DNA of 64,000 nt, from contig OENT01000419.1 of assembly GCA_900239685.1 (NCBI GenBank), positions 55,498 to 119,497 of the forward strand, in the 5' to 3' direction. The notes under the pieces were generated by a model that saw only the letters and a program-made list of their open reading frames with translations, had not been told where the DNA came from and ran no database searches. Positions 13,022 through 23,977 of this stretch are shown one piece after another. The position numbers were made by a program, and so were the translations under genes. Position 1 is the first letter of the stretch, and every line of letters begins with the position of its first letter. This DNA comes from Rotaria macrura. Taxonomy: Eukaryota; Rotifera; Eurotatoria; Philodinida; Philodinidae.

Positions 13022-13379
13022 TTAATCATGATTATGATACAAGATAAGTACCATGCAATTTCCGAAGTTTTGTCGATAATGATCCAGTGTTGCAATGTAT
13101 TCAGTCGATTCTTCCAACATAGTCTTGTAATCAGCCGTTACGAGTTTCTGTTACCACCTTCAAAATCATTAAGACATATGCAATAAGTGAACTTAATCGT
13201 TCATAACTATAACTTACTTCAGAGAGGGATACATCGTAGCGAACATCGTCTTGAGCTTCAACACTCATCGGAAAATCATCATCATCAGTCTAACGAATTT
13301 ATAAAACAGAATGAATCATAGAAACAGATATATGGTCAAGTAGTCTAATGATACTTACTGGCGTTGTTGAGGAATTCAT
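13022..13379 (-). CDS. Small three-exon gene, about 72 residues
   Basis: Not recognised. Exon 1 is 13359-13379 (MNSSTTP), exon 2 is 13218-13289 (acidic, TDDDDFPMSVEAQDD…), and exon 3 is 13022-13147 (KLVTADYKTMLEESTEY…, stop TAA). All joins are phase 0 with good signals: two GTAAGT donors and CGTTAG and GTAACAG acceptors. The two introns are 69 and 70 bp, typical short introns. The product would be acidic at the N-terminus and helical after that, with no signal peptide: probably a small intracellular adaptor-like protein, which is a guess. Exon 3 could instead splice at GTACTT (13051) into a further exon, making the protein longer. Support comes from coherent phases and splice sites. Confidence 0.5.
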
Positions 13380-14649
13380 TTGTTTAATTTAAGAAGAGAT
13401 TTCTGAAAAAAATAAGTATGGCACTGGATTTGGATCAAAAAGAATTAAAATAATTTTATTCAGATAAACAAGCGAAAACTGGAATACAAGTTCCGTTCTT
13501 CTTTCTGTGCCTATGCGAAGAATACAGTTTTCTGAGGATCATATGACTAGATTAATAATTGCACCGCCCCTTAATATTTTTTCTTATTTCGATATTTACT
13601 TCTGCACACGTATATGAACCAAAGTAAAAATAACTAGAGAACAATAAATGATCCCATTCATTGAAATGAGTATGGCATTCAATTATGAGATTTAAGTGCG
13701 ATGTTCAGTGTATTCGACACAGGGATTATTTCATTTAGTCGTAGAAAAGCATTCGATTACCTCAGATGGATGCATTCGATATGGGAACCGACGAAGTCCT
13801 ACGGAATCGTAGGTCACTAAACTATTCTCATGTCAGACTATTACATTATATTTAATTATTTACATACTACTTATAATCCGATGCTAATAGTGGAGGTTCG
13901 TTAGATCCTGTGATGAAGACAATTATATTACGATAGTAGAAATTCGAACACCATTTGGTTACACGGATTTTAACACGAATCAGTCGGTCTTACAGCCGTC
14001 ACGATAGAATCTAATCAGATTACAGTGATATCTAATTATCTGAAGGATTCACTTGATTTTATTATGTAGACTTTGTACAATAAACTTTCATGTTTTATTT
14101 AAGTTCAAGATAGTCATCTTTTATGATAAGAAAGGGAAAACATTCTAGATGAATAAATAGACATTTCAACTCGCTCTGAATCCAGCAAACTTCTGACATT
14201 TTGATTTTAATTGTTTTGGAAGAGAAGGCAACGATTTTATAACTAGATGAAATTTTTACCTAAGCAGTCAGTAATAATAAATTCCTCTTTTCAAACATTT
14301 TCAACCTTATAAATAAATAATTAAGCAAGCAGAGTTTTATTACTTGAACTCAGCAGTATCGAGAAATTTCGTTCTTGAAAATTGGACAACGCTGATTATT
14401 ATAAGAGTTAACTACTAATAAGCGATAACAGAATTGCGAGGATTTAATCTACTTGAAAACTAATGCCAACGATAAACATCTCACAAATGTACTGAATGTA
14501 TTGATACGATATTTACGTTTAAATAATTGGATTTCTGAATTATTTTCAATAACTAATTAAATAATATATATCCATCATGCACAAACAATACTGTTACCAC
14601 AAGAAACTTTCGGTGACTATAGAATATAATATCTGACTCATGATTAAAA
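13380..14649. other. Intergenic, nothing recognised
   Basis: AT-rich DNA upstream of the small 13022-13379 gene. It should contain that gene's promoter, but no specific site could be named. Confidence 0.4.
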
Positions 14650-15299
14650 TAGAGATGTGCAGGGTAAGATTTTCTCTTGCCTTGTACCCTGATAAAGGAA
14701 TTTTTCTTTGCCCTTTGTCCTACCCTATCCTACAAAAGTTTTAAATTCTTTTACCCTACTCTACACTGTAAATATTACATTATAACATCTTTATGGCTTG
14801 TTATTCTTATTTTTCCTTACTTCGTAGAACCTACTAGCCATGCTTTAAGGTTCATCAAAATTACTCCTTTTTCACATCGTATGTAGTTTTTGATAATTTT
14901 TTGGACATATTTACAAATTAAAATCGTTGTAACAAAGCATGAATTTAAAGAAAACAATACGACAAATTAAATAACAAAAGAGATACAATCGATTGTTTTC
15001 ACCGACGTTCGAACTTATATGATTACTGTATAAGTACAATATACTAATGTGTTTTTGTGATTGAATTATGGTTGGTTTGTTTATTCTACACATGAGTAAT
15101 GGTTGGGATATACCGCGCGAAGTTAGTCACCTTCTTAACGACTGAGCTAAGAATACGTTTACTTTAATTTTCATGATTTCTTTCTTTTTCTGACTCAACT
15201 TTAATTTATTGCAATTTTACTTCCACCGTATTGTACTCCACTCCTCCGAATGCATACTCTGTACCCTACCCTTCTCAGTGCTTACCCTGCACATCTCTA
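14650..15299. mobile_element. hAT-type MITE, 650 bp, perfect 8-bp target duplication
   Basis: The left end TAGAGATGTGCAGGGTAAG (14650-14668) is the exact reverse complement of the right end CTTACCCTGCACATCTCTA (15281-15299). The flanks 14642-14649 and 15300-15307 are both GATTAAAA, an 8-bp target duplication. An 8-bp duplication with TAGAGATG-type ends is the hallmark of hAT transposons. There is no transposase. Both arms (to about 14780 and from about 15220) are filled with degenerate CCTACCCT/ACCCTG words derived from the terminal motif. The perfect ends and duplication suggest a fairly recent insertion. Confidence 0.88.
15105..15150 (-). other. tRNA-like relic (A box and weak B box) inside the hAT MITE
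   Basis: On the minus strand TTAGCTCAGTCGTTAAG (15150-15134) matches a tRNA D-arm/A-box. About 20 nt further comes GGTATATCCC (15114-15105), a degraded B-box-like stretch. The rest does not fold into a convincing tRNA and the T-loop GTTCRA is missing, so I do not call a functional tRNA. It may be a SINE head or captured tRNA fragment. Confidence 0.35.
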
Positions 15300-15766
15300 G
15301 ATTAAAATGTTTTCTGGAAGCTTTTAATATAATTTATCATGATAACAACGACAAAACATATCTGTTTTAAATGAACAGCAATATTTCGTTACCTGTTAAA
15401 CCCTAAGAAGAAAAATCAATGGAGTGAGTTCTATGTGCAGTGTTGTTCTGCTATATAACGAATATTTATGTTCCGCACTATATATATATATATCGTACAG
15501 TTGGAATTTTAAGCGAAAAATAATAATATCAAAGTATGAAGGGAAATAAAATTTCTTTCAAAACTATAGCACCTACTGTCACAGGAAGGCACATATAGAC
15601 CAAATCCAAGATTCGTATTTCGTCATTACACTTTGCAGAATACATGGGGATGAATTACAGAAATTAAATTGATGGATTACGTCATTGATGCCATTGAATT
15701 TGCTTTCTGATAAAATAACGGATACAAAAATAAGTTGGAATTAAATCTGCTGTGTTAGTTGTATAG

Positions 15767-16548
15767 CAGGGATGCAACGGTGACGAACCGTCACCGTTTC
15801 ACCGGTCTTTACCCGTAACCGTAGTACCGGTCACCGGTCTTCACCGGTCACCGGTCTTCACCGGTCACCGGTCTTCGTCGGTCACTGTCACTGGGCACCG
15901 GTCATTGTTACCTCTTTTACCGGTCTCATTGGTCGCTTTCATTTGTACAGCATGTATATTTAGCTCATTTTCACTATTACACTTGATAGGGGGTGAGAGG
16001 CTCTTTAGAAACCAGTTACTTAGCACTCGAACAATAGCGAAGTCCTCCCTTCAATCAGAATTTCTAGTAAAGTAGGCTGTGATTCAAGCTGTAAGGCATA
16101 AAAGTTGAAGTGTTCGTGAACAAAGATTGAGAATCCGTCATGAATATGTTCAAAAGTTTTAATTGACTTTCATATGATTAGCATTGTGTTCAATATTTCT
16201 TTCCAATACAATAGGAGTAAAACAATACCAATACCACCAATATTATTGGTGTTGTTACATCCCTACAATAGATCTATAAGAAAAGTTCAAAAAGCTCACT
16301 GAAAATTTTTAAATCTCGATATTAATAGTGTTAGGTTAAATTTTTAGGTAGCAACTAGAATCTCAGAGTGGAGTTTACTTTAATGGATTATTCGATAACT
16401 AAACACACTATGAAGAGAAGTCGGTTTATTACCGAAGCTGTACCTGGTGAAACCGCAAACGGCCACCGTTGAAACCGGTGACCCGTGATGACCGGTGAAA
16501 CAGTGACGGTACGCCGTTACTATGGTTACCGTCACCGTTGCATCCCTA
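15767..16548. mobile_element. hAT-like MITE, 782 bp, filled with ACCGGT repeats
   Basis: Left CAGGGATGCAACGGTGACG (15767-15785) and right CGTCACCGTTGCATCCCTA (16530-16548) are inverted repeats differing only at the last base. The flanking 8-mers are TTGTATAG (15759-15766) and CTGTATAG (16549-16556), 7 of 8 identical. The left arm to about 15930 and the right arm from about 16440 consist of tandem and inverted ACCGGT/GGTCACCGG words. There is no transposase. A smaller candidate element sits inside it at 16212-16265. Confidence 0.78.
16212..16265. mobile_element. Possible 54-bp nested mini-element
   Basis: TAGGAGTAAAACAATACCAA on the left is mirrored by an end that reads TAGGGATGTAACAACACCAA on the other strand. 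About 17 of 22 positions match, with only a few bases between the arms. The flanking 8-mers CAATACAA and CAATAGAT agree at 6 of 8. It is either a minimal hAT derivative nested in the larger element or a diverged hairpin. Confidence 0.4.
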
Positions 16549-17768
16549 CTGTATAGCATGACAACTATAGTTATGCAAAGCCAATAGCATGATTCGACTT
16601 TAAATCTAATTTTAATACACTACCTCAAGTTGGAATAAAATCCTAAATATTTTCAGGTGAATTTGTTTCTCAGCAAAATAATCTTTGGAGTACGTAGTTC
16701 AATGTTGTATCAGTTTCCGTGGTAGCAGCATGGCAGTAGTAAAGTCTGTAAATTAGACAAAATTAAGCACAAGTATAAAATGCAGTTTCTTCGTGCTAGG
16801 AAAGAAATTCAAACTTTAGAATTACGACAATGTGCTGATCTATATAACTAATAATATGCAAATAAAAAGAAACACATGTATCATTCACTTTATTGAATTA
16901 CATTACATTTGAACAATGAAAAGTTTGGAGTATATTAACAAATATCTTCTTTCGGATTTAGCATGAAATCATCTCAATATCGCTTAAGTTTCTCAAATAA
17001 TACATAATTGAATTATTATTGTCACATGTTGCTGAAAACATGTCCTAAGAAGCAAGTCATTTTTTTTCAATGATTCACTGAGACAATATGACAAATATTG
17101 TTCTTAGTGCAAAACGTTTCTTTGAAAAATCCTACGAATTCATCAGCAAAATGTTACATGTGGAAAAGTTTGACAACTTCGTTCTTTTTTTAACAAAAAA
17201 ATGGAATTCACTATTGACTTCTGTAATATACTGTTTTTTGTATTTCTCTATTGTTCGGATCTAATTATATGCACAATATTGGGTTTCGAAATTTCATCGA
17301 ATCAAAGACACATTATCTCATAGTGATGTCTGAAAATTCATTGATAATTCATCTTTGAACCAACAATTTTCATTTCAAAACACGTATACAACCGTGCAAA
17401 GACAAATATTTAGTTTTTTTGGCGTAATTATTCAAAGTCCTCATCTTTTAAATATAATAATAGCTGTCAGATCAGACATACAATTCAAAATACTATGTAG
17501 TGTGTGTTTATTTGTGTTTGGACGTTCAGTTAAAACCTACGCACACGTGTCTCTCATCATATGAACTAAAGCATACAAGTGAAACAGATCACAACAAAAA
17601 AAATTTATATGCACACTTCAAACCATATCCTGTATTACCATATTATAATAGTAAGCATCTAGAATTCAAACAAGAGGATGGACTAACACGATGAAATAAA
17701 GATGATAAGTGATACTACGTTTTGACAAAGAAAACCAGAGACGGATACTGTGAATGAAGAATCACTGA
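16549..17768. other. Intergenic, nothing recognised
   Basis: AT-rich; short overlapping ORFs at 17355-17694 (+) have no coding signature. This is the 3' flank of the NHL pseudogene. Confidence 0.4.
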
Positions 17769-19989
17769 TCATCTTTTTAACAGTAGAAACGATAGAATGA
17801 AAATATGGATAGCACGTATGCACCATCGGGAGGCGAAAAGTTTTGAGAATTGCTTTGTTTCACAAGATATGAACTTTTGTATTCGATGATTATATGTATC
17901 TGTCACGTAGAAATTCAGTTGAGCATCGAGTATCATACAATAAGGATTATAAAGTAAGGTTGGGCTAGTTCCAGGTATATTCGTGATACCAGCAATCGTT
18001 GTTCCATTAGATTGGCCAGCCGAGAAAAATTGAATCCGATGAATGTTTCTATCGGCTACGTATATATTCCCCATGGGAACCAAAGTCATGCCTACTGGAT
18101 AGTTAAGCAGTTTTTCAGTGCTATCACTCAATCCAACTATGCTGCCAGCGTTGAGTGTCCAACTACTTGAACCCAATCCCGAACGAACGACATTGTTAGC
18201 ACCAGTATTCGCAATAATGAGGCTGTTCAATGATGCATTGAAGTAGACACCTACTGGATAGTTAAGCTGTCTATTGTTTATTCCTAGACCATTCCCTTCA
18301 GCTGCTACAGTTCCTGACGATGAACCTAGTGAATAGCTCATCACTCGATGATTGCTCTGGTCTGCTATGCACTTAGTGTACCTGAAACTGAATTTCGCGC
18401 TATACCAAATGGATTCGTTAGTTCAGTGTTTCCTGAGTCAGCAGAACCTTTACAAAATGCACGTGTCAGTACAAATAAATTTAATAAGCAAAATATTCAA
18501 GAAAGAAATTTCTACTTCATTGGTGAGTAGTAGGATAGAAGACTTTCAATTAAATATATCTATAGAAATCTTGTCACATGTTCAGGGCTTTGAATTTTTC
18601 TCTTTAAAAGGTAACTAAACAAATCTTTGGTAATGAATTTGGAAATAAAAAGGCTAGAAGATTATGGTGAGCATTTTTTATGTGAAATCAGATGAATTCC
18701 AATAAGAGAAAGTAATGCATGATGGATTTTTATGAAATTTGTTAGATTCAATAAGTACAGAATTATGAAATAGTTCTCATCCCTAATGTACTTTTTTTAG
18801 ATCGTTCTTATTTGTTTACCTGTGGTGCCCGCAATCATCGTACCTGAAGCGGGACCCAGAACCCAGTATTGAACTCGACAGTTATCTGTGTCGGTTACAT
18901 AGATATTACTGCTGGAATCTATGAGGACGCCACTAGGTGTATCAAAGCTATATGAATCGAATCCATTCATTGAATTTGCTTAACCAGCCACTGTTGTACC
19001 TGTTGTCGCATCAGTTAACCACTGCTGAACTCTATTATTATCTTGGTCGGAAACATAGAGTGTATTCGTTGAATCCAAAGCTATGCCGAAAGAACGATTG
19101 AATTGACTAACATTGGCACTACCCTAGGGGAAGTACTGAGTTCAGGGTACCCATGTACTGCGAAAGCCTCAGCAAGGTACCCGATACGGGTACTTCGAAA
19201 ATTTTCAGTGATTATACTGATCCAGTTACTGCATTGGGTGCCCACATCAGTATGTTAACTGAACAGGTACTTGTACGAGTACCTGCACCTGTAACTTTAC
19301 TTTGGAAAACTCTACAGGGTACCCTTGATTTGGCGCGTTCTGTATAGTGAGTGTTCATTCACCGTTTTCTTTCGCACACACAGCTCCATATAAACAACTA
19401 GAGAAAACACAAAAAACTAATATATTTTCATACTAATCTTTTCTAGATTATTTCTTGACTATTTATTATAGTCGAAAAATGCCGATCTCGATCATAAATC
19501 GAGAGGGGACTACCTTGATATGGTCTGGTGAAGATCTGATCAACTCAAGCTCGATCAGATCGAGAAATTTGACCCGCTTGAATTTTCAGAATTGAAAAAA
19601 TTAAATTAAATAAAAACGAAAAAAAATTATAATTTGCTTTGACAGAAGCAAAAATGAAAAAAGTCGAAGGTTAGGTTCGATCATCAACATACTGCAGCTT
19701 TGGCAGCAGGGTACCTAAACTTACTGCGCAATAGTACCCAGCCGAGTATTTGATCAGTAACTTCAAGTACCCACTTACTAGACGCTATGCAGCAGGGTAC
19801 CCACCCGAGTACCTTATACGTACCTAAAAGTACTATAAGGTACTTAAGTACCCAAAAGTACCTGTGACATACTAGTACCAGGGTACTTTTTCAGGTACCC
19901 TTGATTCAGTACATTCATTAGAGTAGATACACCCGATATGCCTGGTACTGTTACCGCCGTTGAATTCCAAAAAAACACAATATTGGGAC
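17769..19989 (-). pseudogene. NHL-repeat protein gene, broken by a stop and a frameshift
   Basis: NHL beta-propeller repeats are clear: successive blades with the pattern G-I/V-x-x-D-x-x-x-N-x-Y-V-x-D-x-x-N-x-R-V/I-Q (e.g. GIALDSTNTLYVSDQDNNRV, YVTDTYNHRIQKF). Exons by splice signals: about 19931-19989, 18820-19123 and 17769-18447, with introns 19124-19930 and 18448-18819. Two lesions argue against a working gene. One is an in-frame TAA at 18980-18982 in a blade-linker (after TTVAG). The other is a one-base-type frameshift near 18390-18400 just before the ADQSNHRV blade. The C-terminus runs into an atypical hydrophobic tail. Intact relatives form six-bladed propellers, often extracellular in rotifers and used for protein or ligand binding. 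A Thr-rich exon at 21884-22019 on the same strand may be its former N-terminal part. Sequencing errors could mimic both lesions. Confidence 0.65.
19125..19920. mobile_element. hAT-like element with GGTACC arrays, filling an intron
   Basis: The ends are imperfect inverted repeats: TAGGGGAAGTACTGAGTTC on the left against TAATGAATGTACTGAATC read from the right, both followed by AGGGTACC. Arrays of GGTACC/GTACCC words occupy about 19125-19325 and 19695-19920, with AT-rich DNA and a GATCGAG patch between. No good 8-bp duplication was found. The element coincides almost exactly with the intron of the NHL pseudogene (19124-19930). The intron acceptor CCCCTAG is the element's terminal CTA plus one flanking G. 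Confidence 0.58.
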
Positions 19990-20160
19990 CTGAAAAAAAC
20001 ACAACTTGTTTTCAATTCAGACTGCTTGGAAAGAAAAACTCACTACAAGGTCAAGTTAGTCGAATACTATCGTGAATGTGTAGCTAGCAAACGAAGGTTC
20101 TGTGTTGTTATTCAAAAACATGACCGGAATTTGGGTAAAATCAAAATTCTTACCATCGAA

Positions 20161-20632
20161 CTAAAAAATTTCGAAATATGACTTTTCGTTGATGTGCATT
20201 GACCGAGATATTCGAATTTTAATGTATTTAAAATCTATACAAGGTATCCATAATCTAAGATACCACTACAATTATTTCTTCATTTTTCGTGATTGTTGGA
20301 TAAATCTCATCGAGTTGTATCAAAAAAAAGGTTTAAGTCAAATTTCAGAAAGACGCTTTTGAAAAATTTACGACGATGTCGGCTTCTTAATATTTTCCGG
20401 TTAGACATGGAAATGATGGTTATTTGCTACTATCTTCTAAAATATTTTAAAAACCTGTTTTAGAAGATGGACTCGAAATTTTGTTTGATGCAACTCGATG
20501 AGATTTACCCAACGATCACAAATATTGATATCTGAGATTATCAGTTCAGTATATAGATTTTATATTACCTTAAAATTCGAAAACTACGGTTAACACATGT
20601 CAGCAAAAGCTCATATTCTGATTTTGTTGACT
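20161..20632. repeat. Long inverted repeat, arms about 150-165 bp
   Basis: The left arm (20161-20328) and right arm (20475-20632) are inverted copies at roughly 75-85% identity by eye, with a loop of about 145 bp. Matching blocks are TAAATCTCATCGAGTTG, TTCGAATTTTAA, AAAATCTATA and ATAATCT. A transcript would fold into a long imperfect hairpin. It may be a foldback-type MITE or the source of double-stranded RNA. The edges fade gradually and no clear target duplication was seen. The nearby 73-codon ORF (19960-20181) is mostly in this repeat and is not a gene. Confidence 0.7.
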
Positions 20633-21857
20633 TATACAGTACAATCTTCAATTTGATACGAACGTGAGTAGTATTTTTAAATAACAGTACAAATTCTTTC
20701 ATTGTGAGTATTGGTGTATAGAGTCAATCATAATGTGTGTTGAAGAAACGTTTAGACGTTCATGTAGGGAATGAAATGATTTGAATTCAAAACTAATCTA
20801 TCGATAATTACTCATAAAACATTTTAGAAGCATAGTTAAAGTGTTCAGCAAACTTAAATAATGATACATTAATCAAATCACTAAAGTCATACGGAGAACA
20901 TTTCATTCCGTAGTGTCAAATATATTAAAAACATTTTTGAACTTCTATAACAATACATCTCGGCTGCAACCAGTGTTGTCATTTGAGGAAAGAATTTTAT
21001 TTCTCTATTTAAAATCAATTGTATAATACCTAAGTAACTGAAAATCAAATATATAGATGTACCAACAAGATATATATTTTGTTTGCCTCAAGTAGATCCA
21101 TGAAAATTCAAAAATTTTCTCTGCTCAATGAAAACAAAATGTGACCGTTAAATTAAAAGTTACGAATAATATACGACAGTATCATATGTAGGTGTGACGA
21201 TTTTAGATAGAAGAAGAGTTAATGCTGATGGTATTACATTTTATTTAGCTTCTACGTATCACAAAGCGCATCGTTTTCATCCACAACACACGCTTATATA
21301 CGCAACCAAGAAGGAGAGAGAGAAGGAAAGGATACAACAAGAGAAAAATAGACATAACAATAAGAAGATGAGAATAACAGGAAAGATAATTATGGAAGAT
21401 GGTACATGTATTATTGTCAACAGTCTAAGTAACGAGCTGATTGTACCCATGAAAGGATGAAAGAGAAGAGATATGTAGACAAGGAAAAGCCAGAGAAGAA
21501 GAAACGTGATGTAAGAGTGCTCTCAACATAGAACGTCACAGTAGGTTTTTTCCAAGTTTAAGACTTCAACAGCATGAGAATGCCCCATTCTGCAACAAAA
21601 AATACATATGTCGACACATGGCTGTACGCCTATTTGTAAAGGATAGTTTGAACGATAAATTTGAGTCTTGAATAAAAAATTACATTTGAAGGGCATGATT
21701 ATACTCAAGCTAATTAGTTCTATTCTATTTATCTTACAAATTTTACAATCATACTTGTCCTACTGAAACGCTGAATGGAAAAAGTAGTTCCTTTGTCACA
21801 ACTTAGCTGCATATTTATTCTGTATGTCTATAGCACAGGTTGAAAGTTAGTTTAGAA
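20633..21857. other. No supported gene
   Basis: An 88-codon plus ORF (21194-21460), rich in Lys, Glu and Arg around a purine run, has no recognised domain. Nothing else was seen. Confidence 0.35.
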
Positions 21858-21883
21858 TCATATTGAATGGATTACCAACGTAC

Positions 21884-22019
21884 TGGTTGTCGTTGAACTA
21901 ATTTCAGTCGATGTCGTACTAGCACTCTGTGTTGCAGTTGTTGTACTTGTTGTCAAGGTGGAAGCAATATTTGCCATCAATGAGAAACCAACACTGATCG
22001 TTGTGTTAATCGATAATGC
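21884..22019 (-). CDS. Thr/Ser-rich exon, possible N-terminal part of the NHL gene
   Basis: The exon is bounded by an acceptor TTCTCAAAG (22020) and a donor GTACGT (21883-21878). It encodes a short hydrophobic stretch (ISVGFSLMANIA) followed by a Thr/Ser-rich linker (STLTTSTTTATQSAS…). Membrane anchor plus Thr-rich stalk followed by NHL repeats is an architecture I associate with rotifer NHL proteins. The next recognisable exon downstream on this strand is the NHL pseudogene 1.9 kb away. The link is inference, and no ATG-bearing first exon was found. Confidence 0.33.
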
Positions 22020-22040
22020 CTTTGAGAAACCATTAGCGTC

Positions 22041-23230
22041 AAAAATTCAATTAAATTATAAAATTTAGTAAGGTTTTCTATTTCAGATCACACAACTATC
22101 AATCAAATCCTTGTGAGATTTTAGTTTGCTAGGATGTGAATATGGGCAAGTAGACTATTAGATAACTAAAGAGTTTCTCTCAATATATACTTATTTCATG
22201 CGTTTTGTAAACAATATTTTGTCATTCGAATGAAATATCTCAACGAAATAGTAACCGTCGTTGGAAGGAGACGATATTTCAAATGATGATTGAAGTATGT
22301 TTTCTTTGCATAAACAAAATCAAATGATGCATACTCAGCATAAGAGTGAATTTGTAACTCCATTTCTTTGCAGCTTATTTTCGTTGCCATTAAAAGATTT
22401 ATTGGCATGGGAATTAGATTTATTTTTAAGAATGATCACCATCAAGACTATGGCCAATTGAATTCGTTGTCGATATAATGAACAAGTAGCTAAAGAAAAA
22501 TAATAAATCAAGACTCGAACCTTATATAATGACAAGTATGGAAACATCAATTGCAACTATCAAGAAAATCAGCTTTGCCAATGCAGTTAACATGAAACAA
22601 GTTCGACATAATTGAATTCTGCCATACAAAGTGAAGTAATACAGATTTTATTGATCTACGACATAGTACAAGAAAAAGTAAGAGAAGGAGAAAATCTTGC
22701 AGAACTAACTTTCAATGTTGTATAAAAAGTTTGAAAACTTTCAACGCATGTCTCGCCAGTCGATTAACAGTCAAGTTAACCAGAAAAATAACCAAACAAC
22801 TCTTGACATGATTAACTTTTTTCCTCTTGACTGTGCACTTAGTCGTAGTTAGCTGGTCGATTTTCACGCTTGTTACTATGGTGAGAAAAGGAAATAACAA
22901 GGGATAACGGATGGTCATGAAAATGAATCGAAATTAGCCGATGGTTTTCGAACGGTTTATACGACATGGGTTAGTTTGATAGCAATCCAGGACACCGGAA
23001 ATTAAATTAATGAAGTGAAATCTGAAAAAAGTTGAGTAATCTCAATATGGATCTGGATCAATTTAGAATTTTTTAATTCAATGTCACTCGCAGTGTAATA
23101 TCAGATTTATTTGTACTGATTCTCATTGTCGCTCAGTCATCATATATTTATAATGACATTTAATAACCTGAACGGAGACAAGCCTATGACACGTCCAGTC
23201 AAATGACGATTGCAGAAAATAACTTAACCG
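22041..23230. other. No supported gene
   Basis: Short minus ORFs (22196-22408, 22335-22556, 22712-22918) overlap each other and show no domain or splice logic. Confidence 0.35.
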
Positions 23231-23768
23231 TTACAAGGTGTTTTTTTTTATTGATACTTCGGGCAACCTATTCTTTTGAAGTATCATATCGTCTCGTCTG
23301 CCAGGAAGAAGGCATTTGAATTCTCCGATTGAAAAATGAATCTTGCCGTAACCACATCGGCACATATCGGTCGTATTTAAGTGTGAATCTTGAGAGAAAT
23401 CTTCAACACAATCGTAATTCAAATTATTTATCAACTGCGCTTCGTAACACTTCCGATGTATGTTTAGATAAAAAAAAGTGCTCATTGATAGCCAGTCCAA
23501 ATTCGATGTTGAACTTCGATTTAATCCGGTACTCTTTCATAAAAAATATTCCTACTTTCAAATATGCTTCGTTCAAGATAAGTACGTCGGGGCGCTCATG
23601 TATAGTACATGACACATCGATTATTGTTCTGAAATTTAGAGATATAAAAATTAAACGATTATCTTTCGATTCTATTTCTTTGAAGATCAACTCAAACAAG
23701 TCCACATTCTTCCGAAAAACCAAAAGTAAGAGAAACACATCGAAATAAAGACCGATTTCGAATTTCAT
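23231..23768 (-). pseudogene. Unrecognised ORF split by a homopolymer frameshift
   Basis: Two minus-strand frames (23424-23768, 114 codons; 23231-23500, 89 codons) overlap. They become one continuous frame of roughly 180 codons if one base is removed from the eight-base A run on the plus strand at 23470-23477. The text on both sides of the run keeps a protein-like composition. The N-terminal half has hydrophobic and acidic helical segments, and the C-terminal part has several cysteines (…DMCRCGYGK…). The 64-codon minus ORF 23783-23977 just upstream could be a further piece. Family unknown. A sequencing error in the homopolymer, a real pseudogene or chance are all possible. Confidence 0.4.
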
Positions 23769-23977
23769 TTTTTATCAAAATTTCAGATGATTTCCGTCAC
23801 ATTCTCGCCGGGATCAATAATTCTTCGAAAGGCATGAATGTGTATGTGTTCACATTCAAACGTAGGTGACTTGGTGGGTTTTAAAAGGATCATAGCAAGT
23901 TTTACTGTGCTTCTAAACGAATGATTAGAGTTAAAAGTATATAAATGAAGTTCAATGTTTTTCGAAAAATGCTTCAT

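Noticed and set aside
15095-15165. Functional tRNA gene on the minus strand
   Set aside because: A-box is good, but there is no proper T-arm/B-box and no acceptor stem; it is kept only as a tRNA-like relic.
15830-15900. Regular ACCGGTCTTC units as a CRISPR-like array
   Set aside because: No unique spacers of constant length; the units are a contiguous degenerate tandem repeat inside a MITE in a eukaryotic genome.
19960-20181. 73-codon plus ORF
   Set aside because: It lies across the NHL pseudogene's exon (opposite strand) and the outer part of the long inverted repeat.
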